Position numbers and translations under genes: made by a program
The notes under the pieces: generated by a model
The model's input: the letters and a program-made list of their open reading frames with translations, nothing else
What the model was told of the DNA's origin: nothing
Databases searched by the model: none
Assembly (NCBI GenBank): GCA_903834465.1
Contig: CAILJB010000090.1
Coordinates: 1 to 58,886 of the forward strand
Direction of reading: 5' to 3'
From: an uncultured Pseudomonadota bacterium
GTDB lineage: Bacteria > Pseudomonadota > Gammaproteobacteria > Methylococcales > Methylomonadaceae
Length of the DNA stretch: 58,886 nt
Part shown: piece after piece, positions 9,365 to 16,222 of the stretch
Numbering within the stretch: position 1 is the first letter of the stretch
How the letters are laid out: every line of letters starts with the position of its first letter

Positions 9365-9850
9365 GTGAATTCAAATTTTTTTCTGCATATTTCAAGCCAA
9401 ACACAACAACTTGAAATAATAATAAATTCAAAAATTACAAAAAGTTATCTTATTTCAACCGCTAAAAACGGCATGGGTGAAATTAAAGGCAGTGAATGCA
9501 CTCCTTGCGGTTGGCATTGCGTTCGCGCGAAAATTGGCGACACGCAACCTTTGTATAGCGTTTTTGTGGCGCGACGACCCATAGGTGAAATTTATAACGC
9601 TGAATTAGCGGTAAATTATCCGAACCGAGATTGGATTTTAACGCGCATTTTGTGGTTAGACGGTTTGGAAGCCGGCAAAAATCGTTATGGCAACGTTCAC
9701 ACCGGCTCACGTTATATTTACATTCATGGTTGCCCCGATGAACTGCTGACCGGACAACCCGCTTCACACGGTTGTATTCGGATGAAAAACACCGACATTT
9801 TAGATTTATTCAATCAAATTCCTGTCGGCACAAAAGTGTTTATTGACTAA
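9365..9850 (+). CDS. L,D-transpeptidase (YkuD family)
   Basis: This is a compact YkuD-type catalytic domain of about 161 residues. Landmarks are STAKNGMG near the N-terminus, HTGSRYIYIHG in the middle and the active-site block SHGCIRM with the catalytic cysteine, followed by PVGTKVFI. Such enzymes cleave and join L,D bonds in peptidoglycan or attach proteins to it. No signal peptide is visible, which is seen in some short members. The start is uncertain: GTG at 9365 fits the family N-terminus; an in-frame GTG at 9320 would begin 6 bp from the tRNA-Thr gene and leave no room for its promoter. The 3' end overlaps the convergent neighbour by 11 bp. Confidence 0.85.
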   Translation: MNSNFFLHISSQTQQLEIIINSKITKSYLISTAKNGMGEIKGSECTPCGWHCVRAKIGDTQPLYSVFVARRPIGEIYNAELAVNYPNRDWILTRILWLDGLEAGKNRYGNVHTGSRYIYIHGCPDELLTGQPASHGCIRMKNTDILDLFNQIPVGTKVFID

Positions 9851-10619
9851 AACGTATCACTTCTTTGTCTTCTTGTTCAATTTGCGTTGGATAAGCACGA
9901 TGCGATTCGTAATCACCGCTTGGCGAACTGCCCCCATTTAATTGTTCGTTCACTTGTTGCGCGACTTCAACGCCTAAATTATGAGAAACCTCCGCAACCA
10001 CTCTTCCTCGACTTGGCATAACGTGTCCGCCTGCCGCTGCAACACGAACGTCTGAACCTTCGCCTGTCGCTGTAAATGCCGCTTTGATTTCGTAAGTGTG
10101 CGTGTTAATCAAACTAAAATCAGCCACGAGCGTCATGCTAAATGTATTCGCAACATTATTCGTCCCGATAATCGGATTCGCTTCATCACGAAAATCTAAT
10201 TCGCTCAACGTACCAAACAAAACGTAATCGGCTTTGGGATAATAGCCTTTTTTAATTTTATCGATAATGTCGAAAACTTTTTCACTGCTTTTCGCCGTAT
10301 AGGGTTTAGCTTGCGTGAGTTGAAAACCGCTTGTTTTTAACAATTCACCTTTAATATCACCGACAAATTTTCGCAATTCACCATATTCAATATAACTTTC
10401 CGTTCCCGATGATTCGCTATAATCGGTTTTAGATTTTGCATTAGTCGAATCGTGCGTTGCAGTGGAATTACTGCGCTCAGATTCGCTATTGTGATAGTCC
10501 ACATCGTGAAAAAATTCTCGCACTCTATCCGAATAAGCCAAATCTGTGACCGCAATTTTCGCCGCATGAGCAAATGAACTGATGCTGAGTAAGCCTAATA
10601 AAATTAAACGCCGTTTCAT
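9840..10619 (-). CDS. Exported CsgG/LpoB-like envelope protein
   Basis: This 259-residue protein has a signal peptide (MKRRLILLGLLSISSFAHAA) and no lipobox cysteine. A low-complexity Ser/Thr/Asn-rich segment (about 42-75) is followed by a region resembling the CsgG/LpoB alpha-beta fold (KADYVLFGTLSELDF, SMTLVADFSLINTHTYEIKAAF, EVAQQVNEQL). It lies 12 bp downstream of lpoB on the same strand, so it is probably co-transcribed and acts in peptidoglycan synthesis or envelope assembly. The exact function is not known; the assignment rests on fold-like motifs and neighbourhood. Confidence 0.65.
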   Translation of the reverse strand: MKRRLILLGLLSISSFAHAAKIAVTDLAYSDRVREFFHDVDYHNSESERSNSTATHDSTNAKSKTDYSESSGTESYIEYGELRKFVGDIKGELLKTSGFQLTQAKPYTAKSSEKVFDIIDKIKKGYYPKADYVLFGTLSELDFRDEANPIIGTNNVANTFSMTLVADFSLINTHTYEIKAAFTATGEGSDVRVAAAGGHVMPSRGRVVAEVSHNLGVEVAQQVNEQLNGGSSPSGDYESHRAYPTQIEQEDKEVIRFSQ

Positions 10620-10631
10620 GATTTATCCCAA

Positions 10632-11234
10632 TTAGAACATTGATTTGTTGGACGTTTTGCGGATTTCTTTTTCGTCCGCCCATTCCATCACACCACTTTC
10701 GTTATCAATCAATTGCAAACTAAATTTATAATACACGTCTTTAACATCGTCAGTGCGTTTGACAATCGACGTAATGGTGCCTTCGATACGAAAATCTGCG
10801 CCTTCCATTTGCCCAATTTTTTTCGCTTTACTTTTTTTGTACAAACCACTTTGACTTTGACGGGAAATTTCATCAACCTGGGTTTGCATGCCGCTGGTAT
10901 CGACTGCAAAACGCATCAAACCGCTTTTCATAACTTTAGTACGAATGGTATCCGTAATCGATTTTGTATCGATATATTCGCTGGTATGATTTTTCACTTC
11001 GGCAATTGTCACTAATGGACGTGACTTTGAAGTAACAGCCGCTGACTGCAAAAGTGAATTAGTCATAGCTTGCGCGATAGATTGTAAATCCGTCGAGCCA
11101 AATTCATTGGTTAACGTTTCGACCGCTTTGCTATCGCCGTATTGGACATTGCCTGAACTTAACGTTGGCGTTTGACTAGCACAGCCACTTAACAAAGCAA
11201 TAACGGTCGCGGATAATAAAAGTTGAGTACGCAT
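10632..11234 (-). CDS. lpoB: Penicillin-binding protein activator LpoB
   Basis: This 200-residue outer-membrane lipoprotein has signal peptide and lipobox LLSGC with Cys18 as the lipidated residue. The body has LpoB hallmarks: PLVTIAEVKNHTSEYIDTKS, ITDTIRTKVMKSGLMRFAVD, GADFRIEGTITSI and YKFSLQLIDNESGVMEWADEKEIRK. LpoB reaches through the peptidoglycan to activate the bifunctional synthase PBP1B. The linker after the lipobox is moderate in length. It is first of a two-gene operon with the CsgG-like gene. Confidence 0.88.
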   Translation of the reverse strand: MRTQLLLSATVIALLSGCASQTPTLSSGNVQYGDSKAVETLTNEFGSTDLQSIAQAMTNSLLQSAAVTSKSRPLVTIAEVKNHTSEYIDTKSITDTIRTKVMKSGLMRFAVDTSGMQTQVDEISRQSQSGLYKKSKAKKIGQMEGADFRIEGTITSIVKRTDDVKDVYYKFSLQLIDNESGVMEWADEKEIRKTSNKSMF

Positions 11235-11330
11235 GGGGATTTCCTTTGGCTTAAACGTTAGGGAAGAAGATTTATTGTTTTTACGAATGTGTAGACTTAT
11301 AAATCTGTCGTGTGGATTTTAATTGATAGG

Positions 11331-12326
11331 TCAAATCGAAAGCACTAATTTTCCTATAGTGTGACCTGCTTCAATTAAATCGTGAGCCTCTCGCGCTTGC
11401 GATAATGGCAATACATCGCTGACATGAATTTTTAATTTTTCTGCGTCGATATAGGTTGCACACTGTTTAAGCAAGGCAACGTGTTTGTCGCGTGCTAAAT
11501 TCAAATCACGCAACATTGGCGTGAGCATCAATTCAAAACCGATTAACAAATTCCGCAGACGGGCTTCACTTAAATCTAAATTCGACGCATCCAGTAACGT
11601 CACCAATCGACCAAAATGGGCAGTGCAAGAAATACTCGTTTTAAAAACCTCTGCACCAACGGTATCAAATACTAAATCTGCACCGTGACCCGCCGTAAAT
11701 TCTTTGACCGCTGTGACAACATCGGTTTGATTGTAGAAAATCACTTCGTCTGCACCCAATGCTGTGACAAAAGCGGCTTTTTCAAGAGAGCTAACCGTTG
11801 TAATCACCCGTGCGCCTGCAATTTTTGCCAACTGAATGGCAACGTGACCAACACCACCTGCGCCAGCATGAATTAAAACCGTTTGTCCTGCTTGCAAATC
11901 ACCACGTTCAAATAATGCGCCCCATGCTGTAATTAAAACTAATGGCGCAGCGGCAGCCGTTTGGAAATTTACCGTTTTCGGCATTAAACTTACCCAACGT
12001 TGGTCGATGACAGTGTATTCGGCGTAATTTCCTTGTTCGCGTCCTAAACCACCGTGACAAAACCAAACATTGTCACCAATTTTAAAATTCGTTACAGCGG
12101 TACCAATTTCAACGATTTCACCTGCACCATCACAACCTAACACCGCAGGCAACGCTACATTTGGATAAAATAAGCCGTTTTTACGAATTTTAGTATCAAC
12201 AGGATTTATACCTGCCGCATGTAATCGTACTTTTATTTCAGTCGGTTTCGTTAAGTTAGGTTCAGCAATATTTTGTTCTATTAAAACGTCACTATCACCA
12301 ATAGCGGTCATCAATACGGCTTTCAT
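11331..12326 (-). CDS. Zinc-independent MDR oxidoreductase (quinone oxidoreductase type)
   Basis: This 331-residue medium-chain dehydrogenase/reductase has the N-terminal catalytic fold (HAAGINPVDTKIRKNG, GCDGAGEIVEIG) and a Rossmann domain with AGAGGVGHVAIQLAK for NAD(P)H. The structural-zinc cysteines of alcohol dehydrogenases are absent, matching the quinone reductase branch. The C-terminus ends HTIGKLVLSI, typical of the group. Substrate unknown. It is the last host gene before the integration site. Confidence 0.88.
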   Translation of the reverse strand: MKAVLMTAIGDSDVLIEQNIAEPNLTKPTEIKVRLHAAGINPVDTKIRKNGLFYPNVALPAVLGCDGAGEIVEIGTAVTNFKIGDNVWFCHGGLGREQGNYAEYTVIDQRWVSLMPKTVNFQTAAAAPLVLITAWGALFERGDLQAGQTVLIHAGAGGVGHVAIQLAKIAGARVITTVSSLEKAAFVTALGADEVIFYNQTDVVTAVKEFTAGHGADLVFDTVGAEVFKTSISCTAHFGRLVTLLDASNLDLSEARLRNLLIGFELMLTPMLRDLNLARDKHVALLKQCATYIDAEKLKIHVSDVLPLSQAREAHDLIEAGHTIGKLVLSI

Positions 12327-12356
12327 TAGCGTCTCCTTAAAATTTCATTGGGCAAT

Positions 12357-12387
12357 AAAAAACCTGCTAAGTCAGGTAACTTGCAGG
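12357..12387 (-). terminator. Terminator downstream of the tRNA-Pro 3' end
   Basis: CCTGC-T-AAGT (12363-12372) pairs with ACTTGCAGG (12379-12387), with one bulged T and loop CAGGTA. On the minus strand it is followed by six T. It sits 24 bp beyond the CCA end of the tRNA-Pro fragment, as expected for the original tRNA terminator. Confidence 0.6.
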
Positions 12388-12410
12388 CTTTTTATTGTTT
12401 CGAATTTAAT

Positions 12411-12458
12411 TGGTCGGGACGATAGGATTTGAACCTACGACCCCTTGTCCCCCAGACA
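12411..12458 (-). other. Attachment site: 3' half of tRNA-Pro(GGG)
   Basis: The minus strand reads TGTCTGGGGGACAAGG (anticodon loop CTGGGGG, anticodon GGG), then the T arm GTAGGTTCAAATCCTATC, acceptor strand and CCA. The 5' half (acceptor strand, D arm, 5' anticodon stem) is missing: the sequence upstream (GGTTA...) does not complete the stem. A tRNA 3' fragment of this length is the usual duplicate left at one end of an element integrated by a tyrosine recombinase. The intact tRNA-Pro should lie at the other end, beyond the window. Confidence 0.8.
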
Positions 12459-12521
12459 TAACCAATCGTTACAGAACAATAAAAATCAATAACTTACAAT
12501 TCGCTTGTCGCCGCAATTAAA

Positions 12522-12581
12522 GTCACACCACGCTAAAATCAATCTATTCCAGTCACAGTATGGCGCATTTTTGTCACACCA
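12522..12581 (+). repeat. Three short direct repeats next to the att site
   Basis: GTCACACCA (12522-12530), GTCACAGTA (12552-12560) and GTCACACCA (12573-12581) lie within 170 bp of the tRNA-Pro core. Short direct repeats near att cores are often arm-type integrase or excisionase sites. This identity is inferred from position only. Confidence 0.35.
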
Positions 12582-12587
12582 TCCTAA

Positions 12588-13040
12588 TCACCAAAATTTT
12601 AACCAATTTTGATTACGTCGAAAATCATTGTTAAATTTTGTTTCCATCGCATGAAGCAAATCATCTTTCGTTAAATAAATGTCTTGTAATAATTCGCTAC
12701 CATCCAATTGTGCAGCAAAGCTATTTGAATCAAAATTGTCGAGCGTTATTGCCTGTCTGAATTTGATAAATTTTTTGTAATCTTTTTGAGCAAGTAATTT
12801 TTCTCGATTTAAAATTTTAACAACGCGATCTAATGAAATTTTAATTTCTTGGCTCGTTTTAACATTGGCGTAGTTATTTTGATGATATTCAACTGCGGTT
12901 TTTTCAATCGAGTTTAAATCAACATTTATTTTGTCAATTAACGCCCGTTTTTCTTTTCTTAATTCCCGCCTGTTGTTACGCTCATCAACAAAAAACCAAC
13001 CAATTATTACAAGTATCCACGGAACAATTTGGCAGTTCAT
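12588..13040 (-). CDS. Membrane-anchored coiled-coil protein, unknown function
   Basis: This 150-residue protein has one hydrophobic segment at the N-terminus (CQIVPWILVIIGWFFV, about 3-18) followed by a basic stretch and a helical, charged cytoplasmic domain with no recognised family. The start is 3 bp after the DUF4325 gene stop, so the two are translationally linked. It is the last gene before the att region. A membrane effector for the GHKL/STAS pair upstream is possible but unproven. Confidence 0.55.
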   Translation of the reverse strand: MNCQIVPWILVIIGWFFVDERNNRRELRKEKRALIDKINVDLNSIEKTAVEYHQNNYANVKTSQEIKISLDRVVKILNREKLLAQKDYKKFIKFRQAITLDNFDSNSFAAQLDGSELLQDIYLTKDDLLHAMETKFNNDFRRNQNWLKFW

Positions 13041-13042
13041 AA

Positions 13043-13375
13043 TTAGCCCTCGTCTTTTGCTTCTGCGAGTGCGTCATCTATGTAGCCTTCTATTTCATCT
13101 GGCAACGTTGGATCATCGTTTGATTCAAATTCAAATGTTTCAAGAATTTCATTTTTGGAGAAATTAAGTCTAATTAAGCCACCAAATGCTTCCTCAAGAA
13201 ATGAAGATCCATAACCACGCGCACCATCAAAAATAATTTTAACGTGTGTTTTTTGTTTCAATGGTTCGAGTAAAAAAGTAGTTCTGAATTTTTCCCCATT
13301 GTAATCACCATCTGATTCATATCGTCCTGCGGGGTATCTGCTAAAATCTTTAGCGATGTTGATTGCTGGTTTCAT
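13043..13375 (-). CDS. STAS-like DUF4325 protein
   Basis: This 110-residue protein matches the STAS-like DUF4325 pattern: NIAKDFSRYPAGRYESDG, NGEKFRTTFLLEPL, VKIIFDGARGYGSSFLEEAFGGLIR. The start at 13375 is chosen because AGGAG lies 8 bp upstream and the family begins here; a longer frame would run deep into the previous gene. It overlaps the ATPase gene by 26 bp. STAS domains commonly partner GHKL kinases (as in SpoIIAA/SpoIIAB), so this and the preceding gene may form a partner switch. Confidence 0.72.
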   Translation of the reverse strand: MKPAINIAKDFSRYPAGRYESDGDYNGEKFRTTFLLEPLKQKTHVKIIFDGARGYGSSFLEEAFGGLIRLNFSKNEILETFEFESNDDPTLPDEIEGYIDDALAEAKDEG

Positions 13376-14420
13376 AATGATTCTCCTGTTGTGGTCTAAT
13401 TGGAATTCGCCACTCAATGATTGTGCCGTTAATTGACGTGTCAAAATTTTGCACAGAATTTTTATCTTTCGATTCAGCTCGATACATTCCGTGATTGCTG
13501 TAAATTTTTATAATGCCATGCAATTCGTTTGCCACGGCATTAACCATTTGATTTAAACCGTAACCGCGCCCCTTTTTATTTGTACCTGTTTTTTTCAAGC
13601 CTGTTGCTTCTCTGATTGCAACGCCATCTTTGTTGCCACCTTGTACTAATGCAACAATTTTCTCCCATGCACGCGGGTGATTTATCGGAAAAGTTTCTGG
13701 AATACCCACGCCTAAATCACAAAAAGCAACATACAAAAAATCATCTTTTTCTTGTGAAAGCATCCACCAATTATTTACTTTTATATTCGGGTCAAGGTTA
13801 TCGTTTCTAGGAGAGATATAGGCATGATGATGTGCATTTAACATCGCCTCAGTCAATCCAACATACAGTCCACTTGTAAGTTTTTTTGTTATTCGACCAT
13901 CACATCTATCAAGAATGTCATCGGTTTTTTCGCCTTCTGCATTTGAGCCATAAGCAAATTGCCAGTGCTGTATATTGTCGGCTAACGAAGGAGCGATGCT
14001 GCATTTTTTGCCTAACAATTTGAATAAACTTAATTTGTCGAATACTTGATTAACTTTTCTATGAGCAGAAAGAACGCAGCGAATTTTTACATTTTTGTCT
14101 TTCAGTTTTGCAATTCGGTGTAATTCTGATACAAACAACAGCGTTGCACTGGGTTGTAGTTGCTCAACATTTTTTAGATTTAAGCAAATACTTTGCTTTG
14201 AAATAACAACCTGTTGTCCTAGCTCTTTCAGAAATTTTAATAAGTTTTTTCTGGCGTTGTCGTCTTTAGCGATGCTGAAAGTGTGCGGAGCAATGAATTC
14301 TTGCAAATTCTTAAATTGCCAAGGTATTCCATCAAGCCGCTTACTCTTGCACCTTTTTTTATCAATTTTTTTGATACGCCGTTTCTGATAAAGTTTTTGC
14401 TTAAATGACATTTTTTTCAT
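13350..14420 (-). CDS. GHKL-type ATPase (histidine-kinase-like) without HisKA
   Basis: This 356-residue protein has a basic N-terminus (1-30) and a middle region with a possible STAS-like fold (about 70-125, ICLNLKNVEQLQPSATLLF). The C-terminal GHKL domain has an N box (GLTEAMLNAHHHAY), a G1 box (CDLGVGIP) and a G2 box (KGRGYGLNQM). There is no phospho-acceptor His domain, so it is not a classical sensor kinase; GHKL proteins of this kind act as anti-sigma-like kinases or conformational ATPases. The gene heads a three-gene set with the STAS-like and membrane proteins, downstream of the RelA-like gene. Confidence 0.75.
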   Translation of the reverse strand: MKKMSFKQKLYQKRRIKKIDKKRCKSKRLDGIPWQFKNLQEFIAPHTFSIAKDDNARKNLLKFLKELGQQVVISKQSICLNLKNVEQLQPSATLLFVSELHRIAKLKDKNVKIRCVLSAHRKVNQVFDKLSLFKLLGKKCSIAPSLADNIQHWQFAYGSNAEGEKTDDILDRCDGRITKKLTSGLYVGLTEAMLNAHHHAYISPRNDNLDPNIKVNNWWMLSQEKDDFLYVAFCDLGVGIPETFPINHPRAWEKIVALVQGGNKDGVAIREATGLKKTGTNKKGRGYGLNQMVNAVANELHGIIKIYSNHGMYRAESKDKNSVQNFDTSINGTIIEWRIPIRPQQENHYETSNQHR

Positions 14421-14515
14421 AAAGTCCTAATTTTTTATTATTTTCATTCTTCACCTTCTCAATTTTCACAAACAGCACGACAAATTTCTGATATTTTTTC
14501 AAAAACTAATTTTTA

Positions 14516-16024
14516 TTAACGTGAAAATCCGCAGATTGGACATTGAGATAGTTGCATTTTTGAGAAACATTTAGGACAAGTATTTAGATTGTTCAAATTA
14601 TCAATCATGCCACCAGCAGCTAATTTTTGAGTTTTAGCTATATCTTCTTTGAATTTATTTAATGGATTTGTAACTAAGTCATTAAGACCAAGTGCCGAAC
14701 CGAGTAAGCCTTCTTTATGTAAATGTAATTTTGCAGCGTCCGTTATAGTAGATACTTTGCTCATTTCATCAATATTTAATCGCCCAAGACTAAGCAATCC
14801 ACCATTTGCATTTTTAGTGAGTTCGTTTTTGTATTGGTCAAAAGCATTGATGGGAGAGTTAGTAATTGATGTTTTGCTTATTTCATCAATATCTAATCTC
14901 CCAAGACCAAGCAAGCCACCATTTGCGGTTTTATATTGGTCAAAAGCATTGACAGCAGAGTTAGCGATTGATGTTTTGTTTATTTCATCAAGATTTAATC
15001 TCCCAAGACCAAGCAAGCCACCATTTGCGGTTTTATATTGGTCAAAAGCATTGAAAGCAGAGTTAGCGATTGATGTTTTGTTTATTTCATCAATATTTAA
15101 TCGCCCAAGACCAAGCAAACCATCATTGATATTTGATGCTTTCAGTTTGCTAACTTCTGTTTTTAATTTTGTTATTGCACTTTCGTTTTCCGCTATATTC
15201 TTACTTTGTAACAAAGAAACGGTTTCCTCTAGCTCACGCAAAGCATTTTCTTGTGCTTTTATTTTTTCTAAAGTTTCATTTTCTTGAATCTTATTATTTT
15301 CAATATATTCGTTCAGCCATAAAACGAAACTACCAATTTCGTCAGCATTGCCAGCTATTTGATTAAAAATACTAAGAAAATGTAAAACCAAAGGGTTATC
15401 TGAAAAATTGGGGTATCTAATTTTATGGTCTATTTCGCTCCAGCCTTCTTCAAAAATAGTACGGACTTGAATTTCAATGGTAAATTGAAGATTTATATGA
15501 GTGACTGGTAAAAGGTAGTGAATTGAACGATAACCAGCTTCATGATATTCAATTTCAAAACCGTATTCGATGAGTTTTTTTTCAAAATTGTCACCGTTTT
15601 TTAAATAAGCAATTGGTTTTGAAATTGACGAAACACAGATAGTCTCTTTGAATTTTTTATCTATTTCAAAGCAATCTTCTTTAAGTAAATGCAAAGCTCT
15701 AATTCCAACCAAGTCAGTTACAACTTCCTGATAATTTTCAACAGAAATTGTTTTATATTTTTCTTTTCCTTTAGCACATTTACGAACGATTTTTTCTAAT
15801 AAATGTTCTATATCCTTGGTTCTCCAGCGAACAGAATGAACAGCATTTATTTTCTTAATTTGTTTTACTAAGAATTCAGCCGCATCTTCAAAAATGTAGA
15901 TATGTTTTTCATAATCCATTCCTATTTTTTGAAGTGAAGTCCACTCACATTCACTTTTTTGCCATACGTCACCGCTAATACGATTATCTTTTAGAAAATC
16001 TTCAAGTTTTCTATCTTGTATCAT
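14516..16024 (-). CDS. RelA/SpoT synthetase-domain protein with tandem repeats and C-terminal zinc ribbon
   Basis: This 502-residue protein has a RelA/SpoT-type nucleotidyltransferase core at about 45-210: TDLVGIRALHLLKEDC (Asp104), HEAGYRSIHYLLPV (Tyr165, His169) and EIQVRTIFEEGWSEIDH (Glu184), the residues that bind nucleotide and metal in (p)ppGpp synthetases. There is no HD hydrolase domain. A coiled coil (about 240-295) leads to four copies of a 34-39-residue repeat (GLLGLGRLNIDEINKTSIAN type, about 297-445) and a final zinc ribbon with Cys483, Cys486, Cys495 and Cys498. AAGGAG lies 8 bp before the ATG. Short synthetases of this family are often toxins or phage-sensing enzymes, but the repeat-ribbon tail is unfamiliar. 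The product (pppGpp, ppApp or tRNA pyrophosphate) cannot be told. Confidence 0.8.
   Translation of the reverse strand: MIQDRKLEDFLKDNRISGDVWQKSECEWTSLQKIGMDYEKHIYIFEDAAEFLVKQIKKINAVHSVRWRTKDIEHLLEKIVRKCAKGKEKYKTISVENYQEVVTDLVGIRALHLLKEDCFEIDKKFKETICVSSISKPIAYLKNGDNFEKKLIEYGFEIEYHEAGYRSIHYLLPVTHINLQFTIEIQVRTIFEEGWSEIDHKIRYPNFSDNPLVLHFLSIFNQIAGNADEIGSFVLWLNEYIENNKIQENETLEKIKAQENALRELEETVSLLQSKNIAENESAITKLKTEVSKLKASNINDGLLGLGRLNIDEINKTSIANSAFNAFDQYKTANGGLLGLGRLNLDEINKTSIANSAVNAFDQYKTANGGLLGLGRLDIDEISKTSITNSPINAFDQYKNELTKNANGGLLSLGRLNIDEMSKVSTITDAAKLHLHKEGLLGSALGLNDLVTNPLNKFKEDIAKTQKLAAGGMIDNLNNLNTCPKCFSKMQLSQCPICGFSR
14795..15128 (-). repeat. 102-bp in-frame tandem repeats in the RelA-like gene
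   Basis: Units at 14911-15012 and 15013-15114 are nearly identical, differing at a few bases, and are flanked by more diverged copies on both sides. Period 102 bp equals 34 codons. The near-identity suggests recent expansion by slippage or recombination. Confidence 0.85.
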
Positions 16025-16203
16025 GCAAGTTTCTCCTTATGTGATTTATGATTATTTTTAACAGCTTGCGATTTTTCTTCAATCGTTTTGATTTGTTTTT
16101 CTGTCGGGGTTGAAAAGGCGAAAGTGTTATAAATAATTCCTGCTAAAATGTTTAAGCGAGCCAACCCGATTAACAATCGGCATTGTTCCAAGATTATCCG
16201 CAA
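16021..16203 (-). CDS. Small ORF between hsdR and the RelA-like gene
   Basis: This 60-codon frame starts at TTG (no ATG available) and overlaps the RelA-like ATG by 4 bp (ATGA). The N-terminal half is hydrophobic (RLLIGLARLNILAGIIYNTF) and the C-terminal half is charged and Lys-rich. It has no visible family. It could be a small membrane or antitoxin-like partner of the RelA-like protein, a remnant of a longer gene, or not a gene. A 15-bp hairpin (CCGATT-GTT-AATCGG) lies within its first codons. Confidence 0.35.
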   Translation of the reverse strand: MRIILEQCRLLIGLARLNILAGIIYNTFAFSTPTEKQIKTIEEKSQAVKNNHKSHKEKLA

Positions 16204-16222
16204 TCACCCGATAATACTGGAA

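Noticed and set aside
12411-12458. Functional tRNA-Pro gene
   Set aside because: The 5' acceptor strand, D arm and 5' anticodon stem are missing, so only a 3' fragment remains.
14795-15128. CRISPR-like array
   Set aside because: Repeats are 102 bp, contiguous without spacers, and in frame within a protein gene.
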